A DNA stretch of 64,000 nt from Silene conica (GCA_029255685.2 CM055313.2:27648579-27712578); one strand, 5' to 3'; numbered from the stretch's first letter, positions 24,508 to 37,336 are shown. Made by a program: numbers and translations. Notes: generated from the sequence alone by a model not told the origin.

Positions 24508-25619
24508 TGATGTAATATAAATAGTTATTATAAGTTATACCATCGATATCAATGATAACAAAGCACAAATAAAATGTTAATTCTAATACTCTTGACTTTT
24601 TAGCTTTGTCTCTTTGATGCAATGAACCATTATTGCCCTTTCATTTGATGGATAGTTAATTTAATTTGTTTTTTGTTTGAGGTGTTACATTTAATTCATT
24701 TTTTTTTTGATAAAATGGAAAAATTGTAAAAACATTTTTTTAAAAATGAACATGAATATTTTATTGTCAAATTATTACTTTTATTGATTTAACACTTGTG
24801 AAAACCAAGTTAAAGCTTTCCCCCCGCTTAATTCAAATCAAGAAGATTATTTTTTATCGGATGAAAGAAAAATTAGATGTGTTCATTGGCTTAAGACTAA
24901 AATAGACGAGATAAAATTCTCTAAACCGAAAACCATATAATTGTAAAACCCCTCGCGAAATTGGAAATAATAAACATACAAAGTACTAAAAATGCAGCGG
25001 AATTAAAACTTTTTAACAATCTAACATGCGAGGTGAATTAAAACTGAACTACAAAGCTGAAACATAAATAAGTACACAAGCGTAAAATAAAACCAGCCTG
25101 GGATGGCACATCCCTACAGGCACTCAAAACTGAAATATAAACTAAAGTCTAGCTAACGTAAACGTGTAAGTCAATCGATGAATAGGATCATCACTCGCTA
25201 GCTCCATGCAACCCTCTGCCAACCACCTGTCATGTACCTACATACATGTAAACATGTACGCCACAATCAGTGGGGAGTGACTAGAGTTCTCCTAGCCACC
25301 TTTTGTAACGACACGTAACACAGGAATACAAACAGAATACTCCAACATATATAAACATGTGAAGTATAACAATATCTCAATATGTAACTGATCTCATACT
25401 ATCATGCAAACTCTATTGCACGGCTCTCAACCAACTTCATAAACCGTTTGGAAGGAGAGCCGGTTTCCCTACTGGTTGCCCAGTCGGGGGGGTCTTTCAG
25501 TCCAACTATTTATGAAACCGATCGAAGAGTCACCCAATGCCTTGGATGAACAACTTATATCTCAAGCAATACATTCATTAACTTCATCATGCATATCTGA
25601 CACTGTACCAAACTCTAAG

Positions 25620-26280
25620 CAAGCAGATATTAAACATCAAGTAAAGAGGTTCAGCGGTCAACTTAAGACATAACCTAAATACCAATCATTCAGCAAGTAA
25701 AAAGGTTCAGAGGCGACATCTTAACGCATAACCTATATACCAAATTCACAATATCAAGCAAGGACTCAGAGGCGAAAACTCAACGCATGGACCGACTTTC
25801 ACAAGATACTAGACTCAGAGGCGAAAACTCAACGCATGGACTAGCACTCAAATCACAATCACAAGTAAGGAACTCAGAGGCGAAAACTCAACGCATGTTC
25901 CCCTACTACATCACAAGATACTAGACTCAGAGGCGAAAACTCAACGCATGTTCTAGCACCAAACACCTGCACTCCGGGTAAGGTATGACAACCTGACTGC
26001 CCCGTCGTGCAGTTGCTCTACTCGTCAGACTCAGAGGCCAGCTTAAGGCATGTCCTGACGCGATCATCCAAACATGTCTGGACTCAGATGCGAAAACTCA
26101 ACGCATGTCCCAGACACGACAATCAAACGTGTATGGAGCTCAGTGGCGACACCTTAACGCATACCTCCATACACGACAAACAAACACATATATGGCTCAG
26201 AGGCGACACCTTAACGCATACCCCTATATATGACAACCAATTTACGTACTAAGTTCAGAGGCGACATCTTAACGCATAAC
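25620..26280 (+). repeat. Imperfect tandem repeats inside the solo LTR
   Basis: The motif ACTCAGAGGCGAAAACTCAACGCATG, with variants GGCGACAYCTTAACGCATA, recurs roughly every 50-60 bp about a dozen times, with variable spacer sequence. Open frames across it are repeat-driven and lack domains. Confidence 0.85.
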
Positions 26281-26574
26281 TTAATACGCATCACTATAAA
26301 AGCATTCAATTCAATAATTAACTCTTTCTTTCTTAACACTTACGATCCTAGTCAACACTTAATTGACCCCGGGAACTAAGTTGAGGGAGAGCCGGTTTCC
26401 CTTTCGGTTACCCGACCGGGGGTCTCTATCCTCATTCCATTCCCGAACCCAATATAGTGTCGTCCATCCTCCAGGGACCTCGAACACACATCAAAGGTAC
26501 CAGGAACGAGTTTCAATCAAAACCGATTAACCGTTTAAAAGTTATGAACGATTTACAAATTAAAAACACGCTAC

Positions 26575-26880
26575 AGGGGTTCCCAGCCGGTCGGCCGGCA
26601 GCCGGTCCACCGGCTGGTAACCCAACCCAGCTTTCTTTTCATTAAAACTGAAACAGCCCAAAAAGGACTCCCAACCGGTCGGCAGGCAGCCGGTCGGCCG
26701 GCTGGGAACCCAGTCCCAAATTCTCAAAATTAAACAAGCATACCATTACGCACTCCCAGCCGGCTGGCAGGCGGCCGGTCTGCCGGCTGGGAACTCTATT
26801 CCTACGCTTTCTAAAAGTCGCAAAAACAACATAAAAGCACCCCCAGCCGGTCGACCGGCGGCCGGTCGGTCGACCGGCTC
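26575..26880 (+). repeat. GC-rich palindromic CCGGTCGGCCGG repeats inside the solo LTR
   Basis: Four blocks of AGCCGGTCGNCCGGCNGCCGGTC-type sequence, spaced about 85 bp apart, each able to fold on itself. They stand out from the AT-rich surroundings, and their dense CG content makes them likely targets of cytosine methylation (inference). Confidence 0.8.
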
Positions 26881-28020
26881 AAAGAGCCTGTTCGAAAAAA
26901 TTCGCATTTCCAGCCTATACAAAATTCGACAATTCGATATACAAACCTTAATAATTGCTACATGTAAGATTTACCCAACATTCCAAATTACTCAATATCA
27001 CTAACTAACAACAAACAAACCCATAACAATCCTCAATACGATTATATGAAGTATCCGTCGCAAAACATGAAATTTCTGAAAATTGCATAAGAACATATGA
27101 ACATCAACAAGGCATGAATTCTTCACATAAGAACATTCTTAAACATGTTACTAAGTCCATTAATCATCAAACTTTAACAAAAATCAGAAACAATAACAAG
27201 AACAACATCACAAGTGCTATTTTAACAAAAAGGCCGAGTTTCTCATTATCGTCACCTTTTAGCTTCTTAAACCAACATGAATCCGACTCCAAGCTGCTCC
27301 TTTTGTCCAAGTCCGCGCTAGAAACACAACAAACCCCTTAAATCTCGAAAAACGTGACCTTAGAGTCACGGCCATAATATAAGACGGAATTATTTTGGGT
27401 AAAAACTTACCTAGAAAGATGGAGGGCGAGAAGAGGAATCCGTGGCCGCGAAAATCGTCTCAATCGGATAAGAAATGAGGATTTCATGAGGGTTTTAAGG
27501 TTTGGAGGAGAAAACTAAAATGGTGTTTGTTACAAATCTGAAATATGAAATGAAGGAGGGAGGTAGAAGATGGTGGGGTTAGGGTTTTGTGAGGAAAAAG
27601 AAGGAAAATGAGTCCATTAACAAGTTAGGCCTATATGACAAGTTTTAAGACGGTTTAAGCTAAAAACACCGACTTAAGGTAACTATAAACTTAAGACGAT
27701 ATAAATATTTCCGGACTATGAAATTAAATTGCTAAGACGTAAATTACGCAATTAAATAAAATCTTATTTAAATCCTTTTAAATATTCTCACATAAATTAA
27801 TCGGTTATTTAAATGAAATACCAAGAATTACGAAATATAAATTATTTCTCGAACTTCAACTTAAAATCTTTAAAATTCCAGGTCCCGAAATATTGGGATG
27901 TTACAATAATAATTAAATGGGGACCAGGGACGTGACCAAATTAATGAGCTCTGTAAAATAAATCTGGTAATAAGATGATGTTGCTTATTTAGTTCTGAAG
28001 AACTTCTTGGGTTTTAATTT

Positions 28021-28771
28021 GGGACGTGCTTTTTCACATACGGATTTTACTTTTTGACATACGTTTTTTACCATAATATCCTTATCATTTTTTTCAATCC
28101 CTCACTGAACTGATTTTTTTTCTCCCTATTCCTATCTCCCTTCACCGCCAACACCACCTCCGTTCTACCCTTCGGTCGATCAAATCGTCGGCCAACCTCG
28201 CACTGAGCGACCTCAGAATCAACATCAAGGTGTAAGACCACTCGATCTGAATGTTTTATTTGGGGTCTCATCTTCCCCTTCATATCAAACATCCGTTTTT
28301 AATTATTATTCTTCTGGAATGTCCTGGTTTGCGGCGAGATCCTGATTGACCAAAAGACGGGCAGATAGCTTCTCGTGAGACAATTGAAAAACAAGGCAAG
28401 CTACGTGCTTGCACAAGTGGATCGATTGGCCGATGAAAGGCCCTTTACATTACAGGAATTCTCTTCAAGATTTAAAAAGTCACCATGCTCGCTGTGTATC
28501 CTTGGGCTTACCCAACGAAGTCTTAGGTTTAATAATTGATTAAATTTATTAAACAAATAAAACTCATTCAAACTCATTAGTAATTTATTAAAAAAAACTA
28601 AATTAATTCACTAATTAATGAATTAGGGTCCATTGTTATAAGTTTTTGGATCAATTTAATTAGATTTAAAGTTGATATTAGGGCATGAAAAGGGTAATTA
28701 ATTAAGTTGAAAAGGATATAACATGAAAAATTAATGAAAAAATGAAATTCGTATGCGAAAAAGTAATTCCG
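28021..28771. mobile_element. TIR element of the CACATAC family, copy 3 (751 bp)
   Basis: It begins GGGACGTGCTTTTTCACATACGG and ends with the inverted GTATGCGAAAAAGTAATTCCG. The second internal motif is decayed (TTGACATACG), and no clear 8-bp duplication remains (TTTAATTT against ACATAAAT). The interior shares the ATCCCTCA..CACCGCCAACACCACC segment with copies 1 and 2. It is the oldest-looking of the three. Confidence 0.7.
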
Positions 28772-28929
28772 ACATAAATTAACACAAGAAGTCCACTTTA
28801 GTTTGAATATATGTGGTAGTGATAATATTTTAGCGTTCTATATTTTACTTATTCGTTTGTTTGATTACATACTTGGGAGTAGAAATACATATTGGGTAAA
28901 TCTTGAAAGTATAATGCTGCTTATATGTG

Positions 28930-29313
28930 ATAAATAAGTTTTACTAAAGGACATATATTATTATTTTGGACATAAAGTTCCAAAAGATTTATTTCCTAAT
29001 GATAGAAGGATATGTCTATATTATGACAAGTTTAAAGTTTAAAGGGTATAAATTTAACACCGTCACATCAATACAATATATTCATATTGTATTTTAAACA
29101 TGAGGTTTCATAGAAAACGACATATAATATTATTTTGGGCCTGAAGTTCCAAAATAAAAAAAATTATATAGATGGGGAGATATGTTCATGTTATGACTTT
29201 GATCTGAAATTCAAAGTTTTAATATGGTGTAAATTTAACACCGTCACATCAATACAATATATTCATATGTTTGGACCTGAAATTTCATAGGAAAACGCCT
29301 TTTAAAAAGGACA
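28930..29313 (+). mobile_element. Decayed retroelement fragment related to 43238-43580
   Basis: Two imperfect copies of a ~200-bp block contain TATTATTTTGG..TGAAGTTCCAAAA and AACACCGTCACATCAATACAATATATTCATAT. The same motifs occur at 43238-43580 beside the decayed copia-type element. There is no open frame. Confidence 0.55.
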
Positions 29314-29345
29314 CTAGCTTTGTGACCCGTGAGATTCACGGGTTT
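29314..29345 (-). mobile_element. Helitron-like 3' terminus
   Basis: On the minus strand this reads as a perfect-stem hairpin (CCCGTGAATCTCACGGG, 29326-29342), then eight bases, then CTAG (29314-29317) followed by T. This is the classic Helitron 3' end, inserted between A and T. The element body would extend to higher coordinates; its 5' end was not found. The same terminus on the plus strand lies at 33777-33805. Confidence 0.7.
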
Positions 29346-30045
29346 ATCTGTTTTAATTTTATTATTTTATCGTATTGTTAAGATTTGTTCGAGCAATTAA
29401 TTTATTCATGTAAAGGATATAGTCCTGAAATACATAAAAGTTAGTTAGTTAATGTCTTATTTTTTTGGCATCTCTCATTTATTTTTAAAACTATATATTG
29501 TACTTTATTTGTTATTTAAAATTACCTTCAATGAGTTCCTTAATTCATGACACTCATGGGTAAACTCATTCTAAAAAGTACGTTTAATTGTATTGGCTAC
29601 TCTTTTAAAAGCTATTTATATGCAAGTCAGATAAGAGTTATTTTAATTTGGCGTGAATGAGAATGTGTCAACAGTCATTGACGAAACATAAATAATAAAT
29701 AATAAATAAATTGAAATTAAATTTTACATTATTGATCCTATAATTATAAATTATTAATAAATATTTTAATGTAATTTTATTTAATATTTTTTTTGATGAA
29801 AGGTCTATATATATATATATCTCAAAAAAATATTTACAAGATAGCCCCTGTACACGCACTCCTACGAAAAAAAAAAACTAACAGGTCCTAAGCCGGTCCG
29901 GATTCTCTCCATTACCCGAAAAGAAATGGACCTCCATTACATTTGAACGGTCCGGATTAAATTTTGAGACGATCTAGTGGTTGTAATTATTTCATAAAAA
30001 TAATGTTTTATTAGATGGATAGAGAAAATATATTAAAATAAGTGT
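29346..30045. other. AT-rich sequence, no gene
   Basis: AT-rich with no recognisable coding signal; part may be the decayed body of the minus-strand Helitron-like element ending at 29314. A TA dinucleotide run lies near 29807-29822. Confidence 0.5.
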
Positions 30046-30785
30046 GTATTAGAGAGGTAATGGAGAGAAAGTAATGGAGAGGATCCAAATTCGTCCTCAG
30101 CAATGCTATCAATCCAAATTCTATCCCTAGCACTAGGACTTTTCTGATTTTTATGGTTCCATCTAGTCATCACCTCACTACAGACTCTTTTAACCAAAAA
30201 CTCAGGAGTCTGTAAAACATGATCCACTCAAGCCTTGTTCCTTGCCATCCATATCTCATATTGAATTCCAATAAAACGAGCACCAGTGAGCGTTCTCTGC
30301 AAACCAGTAACCTTCTTGGCCTTATAAAACCACACAACCATATCCCTCTAATCAAAATTTATATGGAATTTGAGCTTCATCAAATCCATACACTTTTTGA
30401 CATAAACACATTGACTAAACAGATGCAGATGACTTTCAGGAGCTCCCCCACAAATAAAACTATCACTATCCCTTCCCACCAATCTAACCATTCTGTCCAA
30501 GGTAAATAACCTCTGATGTTGAGCAGCCCAATAAATAAAACAATTCTTAGGGATGCTCGTCTTATTCCAGCAAAGGAATCTCCAAGGAACCAACGGCTTT
30601 TTACTCCTTAACCATTCATATCAAGAGGCAACCGAATACTGATGAGGACCATTAAGCCATTTATCATTAGAGAACCCAGCTTTGAATATCTCCTTAACCG
30701 TCACAATCTTCTTCCATGACCAACTACAATCAAGGGGAGCCACATTATCTTTCCAATCCGTACCTTTCATATAGACGTGATTGTC
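30046..30785 (-). pseudogene. LINE ORF2 C-terminal fragment (zf-RVT region)
   Basis: Reading the minus strand from ~30785, the frame gives VYMKGTDWKDNVAPLD, a block around WYEWLR (with a stop at the W), then VPWRFLCWNKTSIPKN and an ESHLHLFSQC block. This is the order of the zinc-finger-like zf-RVT region at the C-terminus of plant L1-type LINE ORF2. In-frame stops and the absence of reverse transcriptase or endonuclease show a short dead fragment. Poly-A and target duplication were not identified. Confidence 0.78.
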
Positions 30786-31372
30786 TTTTAATTAAATTAG
30801 ATTGTAAAGATAAATTGTGTACTAAATTTTCTATATAAAAGCTTGAATGTCCATTTGTTATCTAGCTATATGAAGTTAATGAATGAAGACGAAATGACAA
30901 ATTAATGCATAATGTTTGATTATTATTCTTTTTTTTTTTTTTTTTTTTAGAATGATAAATTCTCAATTGTAAAGAACTTAAAACATACCTTCTAATTAAA
31001 TTAGAGGACTTTTTATCTCAATATTTTATTTCTTATAAATCATATTTTTTAATAGTAGCATAGTTATGAAATTTAATAAATGAAGTTTTAATATATCATA
31101 ATTTGTCAAAAATCCTAAATTTTAAATATTGCAAAAATGATAAATTAAGTTAAATAGTAGCCTACTATAATGGTGAGGAAACCAAAAAGTCATCCTATTA
31201 AATAAAAGAAATAAAAGTTAAATAAATATGTAGATTAATAACAAAATTTAGGAAAGAAAAATAAATAGTTTGTATTAATGTATTTTTGTGTCTGCAACTA
31301 AAATTTTTTATTTTTATTTTGTATTTATAAGCATGTGACACATGATTTTAGATATGACTTTTTAATAACACA
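30786..31372. other. AT-rich sequence, no gene
   Basis: Over 75% AT by eye, with a T20-like run near 30931-30949. No coding or RNA signal recognised. Confidence 0.5.
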
Positions 31373-33070
31373 TCTATAAAACCTTATTAAAAGGCTAAGT
31401 TAAAACGCCACGTCAGCAATAAATAAAAGCCACATGGGATTGCCAAAAAGCCACCTTGCACCCTCCAAAATACATGTCAACAATCAACAATTAGAATACA
31501 AAAATTCTTATAATTAGATTTTACTAGAGCGTCTTCTTTCCCTCTCCAAACTCCACGTGAAGAACTACACCCCAAATTCATTTCTCTTCTCACCATCAAA
31601 CTATAAAATCTTATTAAAAGGTACATAAAATAATGTGTCATGACTAATTTTAAATGTGACGTGTCATATTTAAATGTGAAATTGACATATTTTTAATGTG
31701 ACGTGACAAATTGATGTGGCATGGATTATCAATTTATTATTAAATGACCTTCATTTAAATTATTTATCTATAAATTAATTTAATTAACTTAATTTAATTA
31801 ACTTAATTTAACTCACTCATTTATAATATTAAAGGATATTATATTATTACTAAAGCATTTAATTTAATTCCACATGTCTTAACATTTAATTTTATTCCAT
31901 ATGGCAATTTATACCCATTAATTTTAATTTATTTTAATGATTATTTATACTATTCAAATAAAAGGTTAGTTTATCCATTTTATTCCATATGACAATTTCA
32001 CGCCTCATTAATTTATATTCATTTTTCTTGATTATTTAATTAAATTGAAAATAAAACATAAATGTAATAATAAAAACAGCAAGTAAACAAACCTTATGCA
32101 TTCCATTTCTCATTGACCAATATCATGTCTATATTAAATTTCATAATAATAATAAAATAACACTCAAAACTCATCAATGTTGATTGATATTTATGCCTAT
32201 ATTAAATTTGATAATATTTAAAAAGAGGATAGTCAAAAGTCATACACATCCTCAACTATTTATATATTTTTGTTGGAAGACAAAATTTATAAGCCAAGTT
32301 TTTTTGTTATTTTTTTCGTTACTAGAATTATATGTGTCACTAATCTTTCTTATCTTTCTATTCACATCAAGTTAATTGTATTAAGGTATTAAATTATTAA
32401 CCAATTTGTTTATTTTTTATGTAGTTTACATTGAGTTAATTTGTTCATCACATTTCAACTTGATCGTATGTATTTGTTGTGTTCTCATTTAGGGGTTATA
32501 TCAAGATTTGTATGTTACTCTTTAAAGGTAAATATACTTACATTTTTATGACTTGATTATCATTCCTTATTTCTATCACTATTTACAAGGAAGTTACGTT
32601 GATAACGATGATATTGCATAAAACAAATTTCACTATTCTTGGTTATTTTGCATATTTTTTTTGGTTTATACATAAAGAGAGAGACGATTCATTGGAGAAA
32701 CAAGACTATACGGAAAAGTGAAATACTAGAATTGCTTAAACAATTATAAATTACAGACTAACTACAAGACGTACGACATCAACATGAATGATTAATAATT
32801 TATTTTTTCATTTGTATGTTTTATTTTGGTATTTGTTGTTTTCCCCATCATTTTGCATTTGACACTCTTCACCTACCGACTTATTTAATTATTCCGACTT
32901 TGGTCTTTATATTATTAACATGTCGATATTCATAATTTCAATACACGTCCTATCATGAATTATTCACGAGGTGTGTGTGTTTGATATTTTATATATCCAA
33001 TTACTAGAAACACTAAAAATATTACACTAGAAACAAAACATCATGTAAATTTCACAATTCACAAAACTAG
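31373..33070 (+). mobile_element. Helitron-like element(s): 5' ends at 31373/31596, decayed 3' end at 33070
   Basis: TCTATAAAACCTTATTAAAAGG at 31373 and the similar TCAAACTATAAAATCTTATTAAAAGG at 31596 look like two 5' ends of one family (compare 61519). A decayed 3' end at ~33050-33070 has a broken hairpin followed by ACAAAACTAG and T. The interior is AT-rich, with no Rep/helicase coding sequence, so it is non-autonomous. Which 5' end pairs with which 3' end is not certain. Confidence 0.55.
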
Positions 33071-33805
33071 TGTTTATATTAAACTTCATAATAATGAACA
33101 ACGGATGCTCAAAAGTCCTGAATCCTGATCCGTATTTCTGCCTATATTAAATTTGATATTAATAATAAAAGAATATTTAATAGCCATAAAACGCATCCTC
33201 AATTGTTTATATAATTTTTATAGAAAACAAAACTTGTAAGCAAAAAAATTTCTCATCTTTATTGTTAATAAAATGGTAGTGTCACTGATATTTCCTATCA
33301 GTTTATTCACATTTTTGTATAAGATTACAAATTAAATAAAGTTGTTGCTTTAAAATTCTTAATTCCGCAATTTATTGTTGTATTAGCTTCAATTTTAGGG
33401 GTAGTACGTATAAAATGTTAGTTTTGTCATAATATTTCTAATCGTGTGTTCTATATTATTTTCAGAATTGTTGATGAAATTTCAATATCTAATTTGTGAG
33501 GGTCTCTATCTTTGAGATCTTTGTTTGCTAATATAGTTTTATATAATTTGATTATATGAATATCTATATTGTCAATTTATTTGAGTCTGCATTGAGTTAC
33601 TTTAATTTTGCAGGGTATTTTAGTATCCATTGTATATGACTTTAATTTCTAATAAATTATTGTACAAAAGACTAATTGACTTTATATAACTCTTAAAACA
33701 TGAAAACGGTAAGTTGTGTTGATCTTAGTATATTATTATATTAAATCACTAAAATATCACACTAGAAATTAAACATCCCGTGAATTTCACGGGTCATAAA
33801 ACTAG
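33071..33805 (+). mobile_element. Second Helitron-like 3' unit with intact hairpin and CTAG end
   Basis: A ~735-bp unit homologous to the preceding one, sharing the block from GTTCAAAAGTC-like to CATCCTCAATTGTTTATA and the tail CACTAGAAATTAAACATC. It ends in CCCGTGAATTTCACGGG (33777-33793), TCATAAAA and CTAG (33802-33805) before T. This is an intact Helitron 3' terminus. The head-to-tail position after a decayed copy suggests insertion next to an older end, or tandem copying. Confidence 0.72.
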
Positions 33806-34751
33806 TGACATAGTAAGATACCTAGTATTATCTTTTTCACATCGATGCTCAAAAGTGATGAACCTTGATTCATATATATGTCTATCTTAAATTTGATAAT
33901 AATAGAAAAAAAATGTTCAAAAGTCATAAAACGTATCCTCAATTGTTTATATTTTTTAGATAGAGGGAAAATTTGTAAGCAATAATTTTTCCTATCGATA
34001 TGGTCAATAGAATTGTATGTGTCACTAATATGTCTTATCCATTCACATGAAGTTAAGTGTATTAAGGTTTTAAATTAATTAAATAATATATTTATTTTTT
34101 ATGTAAGTTCCATTGGTGGGGTTATGAATATTCATCACATTTTCAAATTTCATTACACTGTTTATTTTGTTCAAATTTAAGGCTATCAAGATTTGTGGTA
34201 TTAATAAGATACTTAGTCTTGTATTTTATAATATTTTATAAATAAATAGATAACCAAGTTGATATTTTACAATATTGTATAAATAAATAGATAATCTAGT
34301 AATCAATATAAATGAATTATCTATAAAAGCAATAAAAAATAGCATCTCGATAAAAAGTAAATCATTTAAGTAGCCTTTTAATTATATTGCAAGCATAAAT
34401 ATTATTAATAATGTACATTTAGCCATTATTCATGTCAATAAGATTTATTTTGTCCAACTTGTTAATATGATTGAGATCTTTGCAACTCCAATTTCTTTCT
34501 ATGAGAACTATTTTTCAATGGAAAATGATGAATACAAAAATAACACATACATTTTAAATTTTATGAAATACTATTTTTTCACGAAACTAAAAATAATTAT
34601 TGTCAAACTTGTAGTTAGTTTATAATATAGTATTGAGCAAAAGGAGAGTATTTGTTTAAGCAATTCTAGTATTGCCTTATTCATATAGTTCTCTTTTTTC
34701 AATGAATCATCCCTACAAAATATCTACTGAACGATTTAACAAATAAAATGG
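33806..34751 (+). mobile_element. Third homologous unit, interrupted by a LINE
   Basis: It starts again with the GATGCTCAAAAGTGATGAACC..CATCCTCAATTG block and continues with ATTGTATGTGTCACTAATAT and GGCTATCAAGATTTGTGG, both also present at 63540-64000. No CTAG end is found before the LINE insertion at 34752. Confidence 0.55.
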
Positions 34752-34764
34752 TTGAATTTGATTT

Positions 34765-36693
34765 TTTTTTTTGGTGTAAATGTGAGATTTTGTATTACTT
34801 CAAAATTTTTGTAATTACATATGAATATCCACCATCATTCAGTGAATGCTATTAATCCAATCCTTATCTCTACATGTCCTATATTTCTGTTTCATTCTTT
34901 ACATTTATCCTTGCCAATATTACTTTCTTCATTTCTTTCACGAGCAATTCAGGCCTCTTCACCTTCAAATTTATCCTGCAATCATTTCTCTGTTGCCAAA
35001 TATAGTACCAGCAAATACTCAATACTAATCTCCCTACTTTCTTCTGCATCCGAGAGTAGACAATTCTATTCTGTCCTAGCCTTAATTTGATCCATGTTTT
35101 CATCTCTACAAAAATCATTTTACTGTATGCACAGTGAATGAATAGATGATCATGTGTTTCCACTTGTTGTTCACAAATAACAAGCATCATGATCACATAC
35201 TCCTATTCTCCGCAGCCTTTCTCTAGTATGATGCCCTTCTGCATAACCATCCATCCATGTAAAGCATGCTTAGGAACATTCCAACTCTCCCATACTACAC
35301 TATACCATGGTACAGGGGCGTGCTGCCCATGTAACCACTGATAACCAGATCTGACAGTATATCCTCTCGCATCATGTAACCAAACTCTATTGTAAAATCC
35401 ATTTTCCATCTTGTCCTTAACCTTACAAATGTTCCTCCAATTCCAATTGGAATCCAGAGGTGGTACATACTCACTCCAGCTTGCTCCTTTCAAATATACA
35501 TGATCAATCCATAACACTCATAGTCTATCAGCTTTTATATGCATCCAACTTACTAGCTTCCCAACTGTTGCCATGTTTCACACCCCAACATTCTTTTTGT
35601 CCAGACCCCCTTCAATCTTCCTGCAACACATCTTCTCCCATGTAATATGAGGAACCCTCTGATACTCTTCCTGACCACTCCAGAAAAAATTCCTACACAT
35701 TGCCTCAATACGTTTAATGACCCCTTTTGGAATAAGGAAAATATTTGCCCAATAATTATGCAAAGTGTTCAGTACTGAGTTTATCAGTACTAATCTACCC
35801 GCATAAAGGAGTTTCCTAGCTCCAATAGTCCTTATCCTGCCACTTATCTTATCTAGTAGGATATTGCAATCATGCTTAGTCAATCTCCCTGCCTGTATTG
35901 GGATTCCCAAGTACTAGAAAGGTAATCTTCCTTCTTTATACCTACATACTTGTAAAACCTCATGTCTGATTGGATTAGATACTCCACTAAACACCACCTC
36001 CGACTTTGTTGCATTCACTTTCAAACTAGTAGCTACTGAAAAAGTAGACAAGGATCTTAGCAATAGCATAATAGACCTTATATCACCCTTGCTGAACATC
36101 TACACATCCTCAGCAAACAACAAGTGGGTAAGCTTTAGACTCTTGCACATTGGGTGATATCGAAAAAACCAAGTTTCAGTTGTGTAATTGATTATCTGTG
36201 TCATATACTCCATGCAAATACAAAATACCAAAGGAGACATGGGATCACCTTGTCTCAATCCCCTCTTCCCCTTGAAATAACCAAAATGAGCCCCATTCAT
36301 GTTCAGAGTATAAGTAGGAGTTGTAATGCACACCATTATTATCCTCCTAAAACCATCAGGTAAATGCATAGCCTCCAACATTTGATCCACAAATCTCCAC
36401 TCAATAGAATCATAAGTTTTCTGCAAATCCAGCTTAAACAGGCATCTGGGTGAAGTCAACCCCCTACTATTGTGCCTCACCAAGTCTTGACAGATTAATA
36501 TATTCTCCAAAATACTCCTATCTTTGACAAAAGCTCTTTGGTTATTGCTTATAATGTCTAGAAGCACTCTAGCAAGTCTATTGCAAATGAGTTTTGAAAT
36601 TTTTTTGTACATCACATTACAACAAGATATAGGCCGAATTGCTTCACACTTACTGGTCTCTCAACCTTTGGAATAAAAGTGATAATTGTAAAT
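34765..36693 (-). mobile_element. 5'-truncated LINE (L1-type) with 13-bp TSD
   Basis: The minus strand encodes the C-terminal part of ORF2. Reverse transcriptase starts within ITFIPK..ERPVSVKQF, then QRAFVKDRSILENILI, FKLDLQKTYDSIEW, GLRQGDPMSPLVF and a LLFAEDV block. LLFAEDV replaces the family's usual ADD catalytic motif. Then come YLGIPIQAGRLTKHD and the zf-RVT region (VYLKGASWSEYVPPLD; HDHLFIHC). The frame is broken by several frameshifts and stops (for example a 1-base loss near 36640). A T-run on the plus strand (34764-34772) is the poly-A tail. TTGAATTTGATTT flanks both sides (34752-34764, 36694-36706). Confidence 0.9.
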
Positions 36694-36706
36694 TTGAATT
36701 TGATTT

Positions 36707-37336
36707 ATTTAATATTAACCTTATGATTATATTAATTTAAAGTTTCCCTTAAATAATAAAAGAAATTGGACATTGAATAATAAAAATGTAGGTATATTTA
36801 CCTTTGAATAGCACAACTCGACAAATCTTGATAACCTCTAAATAACAATAAAACAACATATATGTGAAGTTTAAAATGTGATAGTAGTTCATTAACCAAT
36901 AGAACTTAATAATAAATAAATAAACTATTAATTTAACACCTTAATAAAACACTTACAATGATAAGATTGATTATTTACACATATAATTCTATCGATGATG
37001 GAGTAAACAAAATATTGGCTTAAATTATGACTCACAAAGGTTGTCTTTCATCAAATATTTATAACCAATTGATGATGAATTTTATGACTTTTGGACAACT
37101 TATTTTTTTATTATTACAAAATTTAATATATACACATAAATATGTAGCAATGTTTTATGACTTTTAATCATCCTTTTTCATTATTAACAAATTTAATATA
37201 GACATAAATATAGAGTAGGTAAAAATGAAATTTAAAACGTTTGCTTTAATTATTTTTCCTTTTTTTATATTTTATTTTTGTACAAAATTTAACTTGCATG
37301 AGAGTTGTTTAATAATTCTCTGCCTTGCTTTTTACT
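36707..37336 (-). mobile_element. AT-rich Helitron-family sequence in reverse orientation
   Basis: On the minus strand this repeats the TTGTTTAC..CATCAATTG..GACAAC and AAAAGTCATAAAAC blocks of the 32.1-34.7 kb units. It has no hairpin/CTAG end and no coding signal. Confidence 0.45.

Larger units (their letters stand above)
24942..27905 (+). mobile_element. Complete solo LTR, 2,964 bp, with 5-bp TSD
   Basis: It starts TGTAAAACCCCTCGCG and ends GGGATGTTACA, flanked by a perfect ATAAT duplication (24937-24941 and 27906-27910). No internal retroelement domain lies between, and no second LTR is next to it, so this is a solo LTR left by LTR-LTR recombination. Its length suggests a Ty3/gypsy family, though that is inference. 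The 5' part is the family sequence seen inverted at 1-459. Inside are two tandem-repeat blocks (25620-26280 and 26575-26880) and a duplicated GAGAGCCGGTTTCCCT motif near 25455 and 26389. Confidence 0.93.

Noticed and set aside
26007-26252. 81-aa frame in the solo LTR
   Set aside because: Made of the repeated AACGCATG tandem unit; no independent coding evidence.
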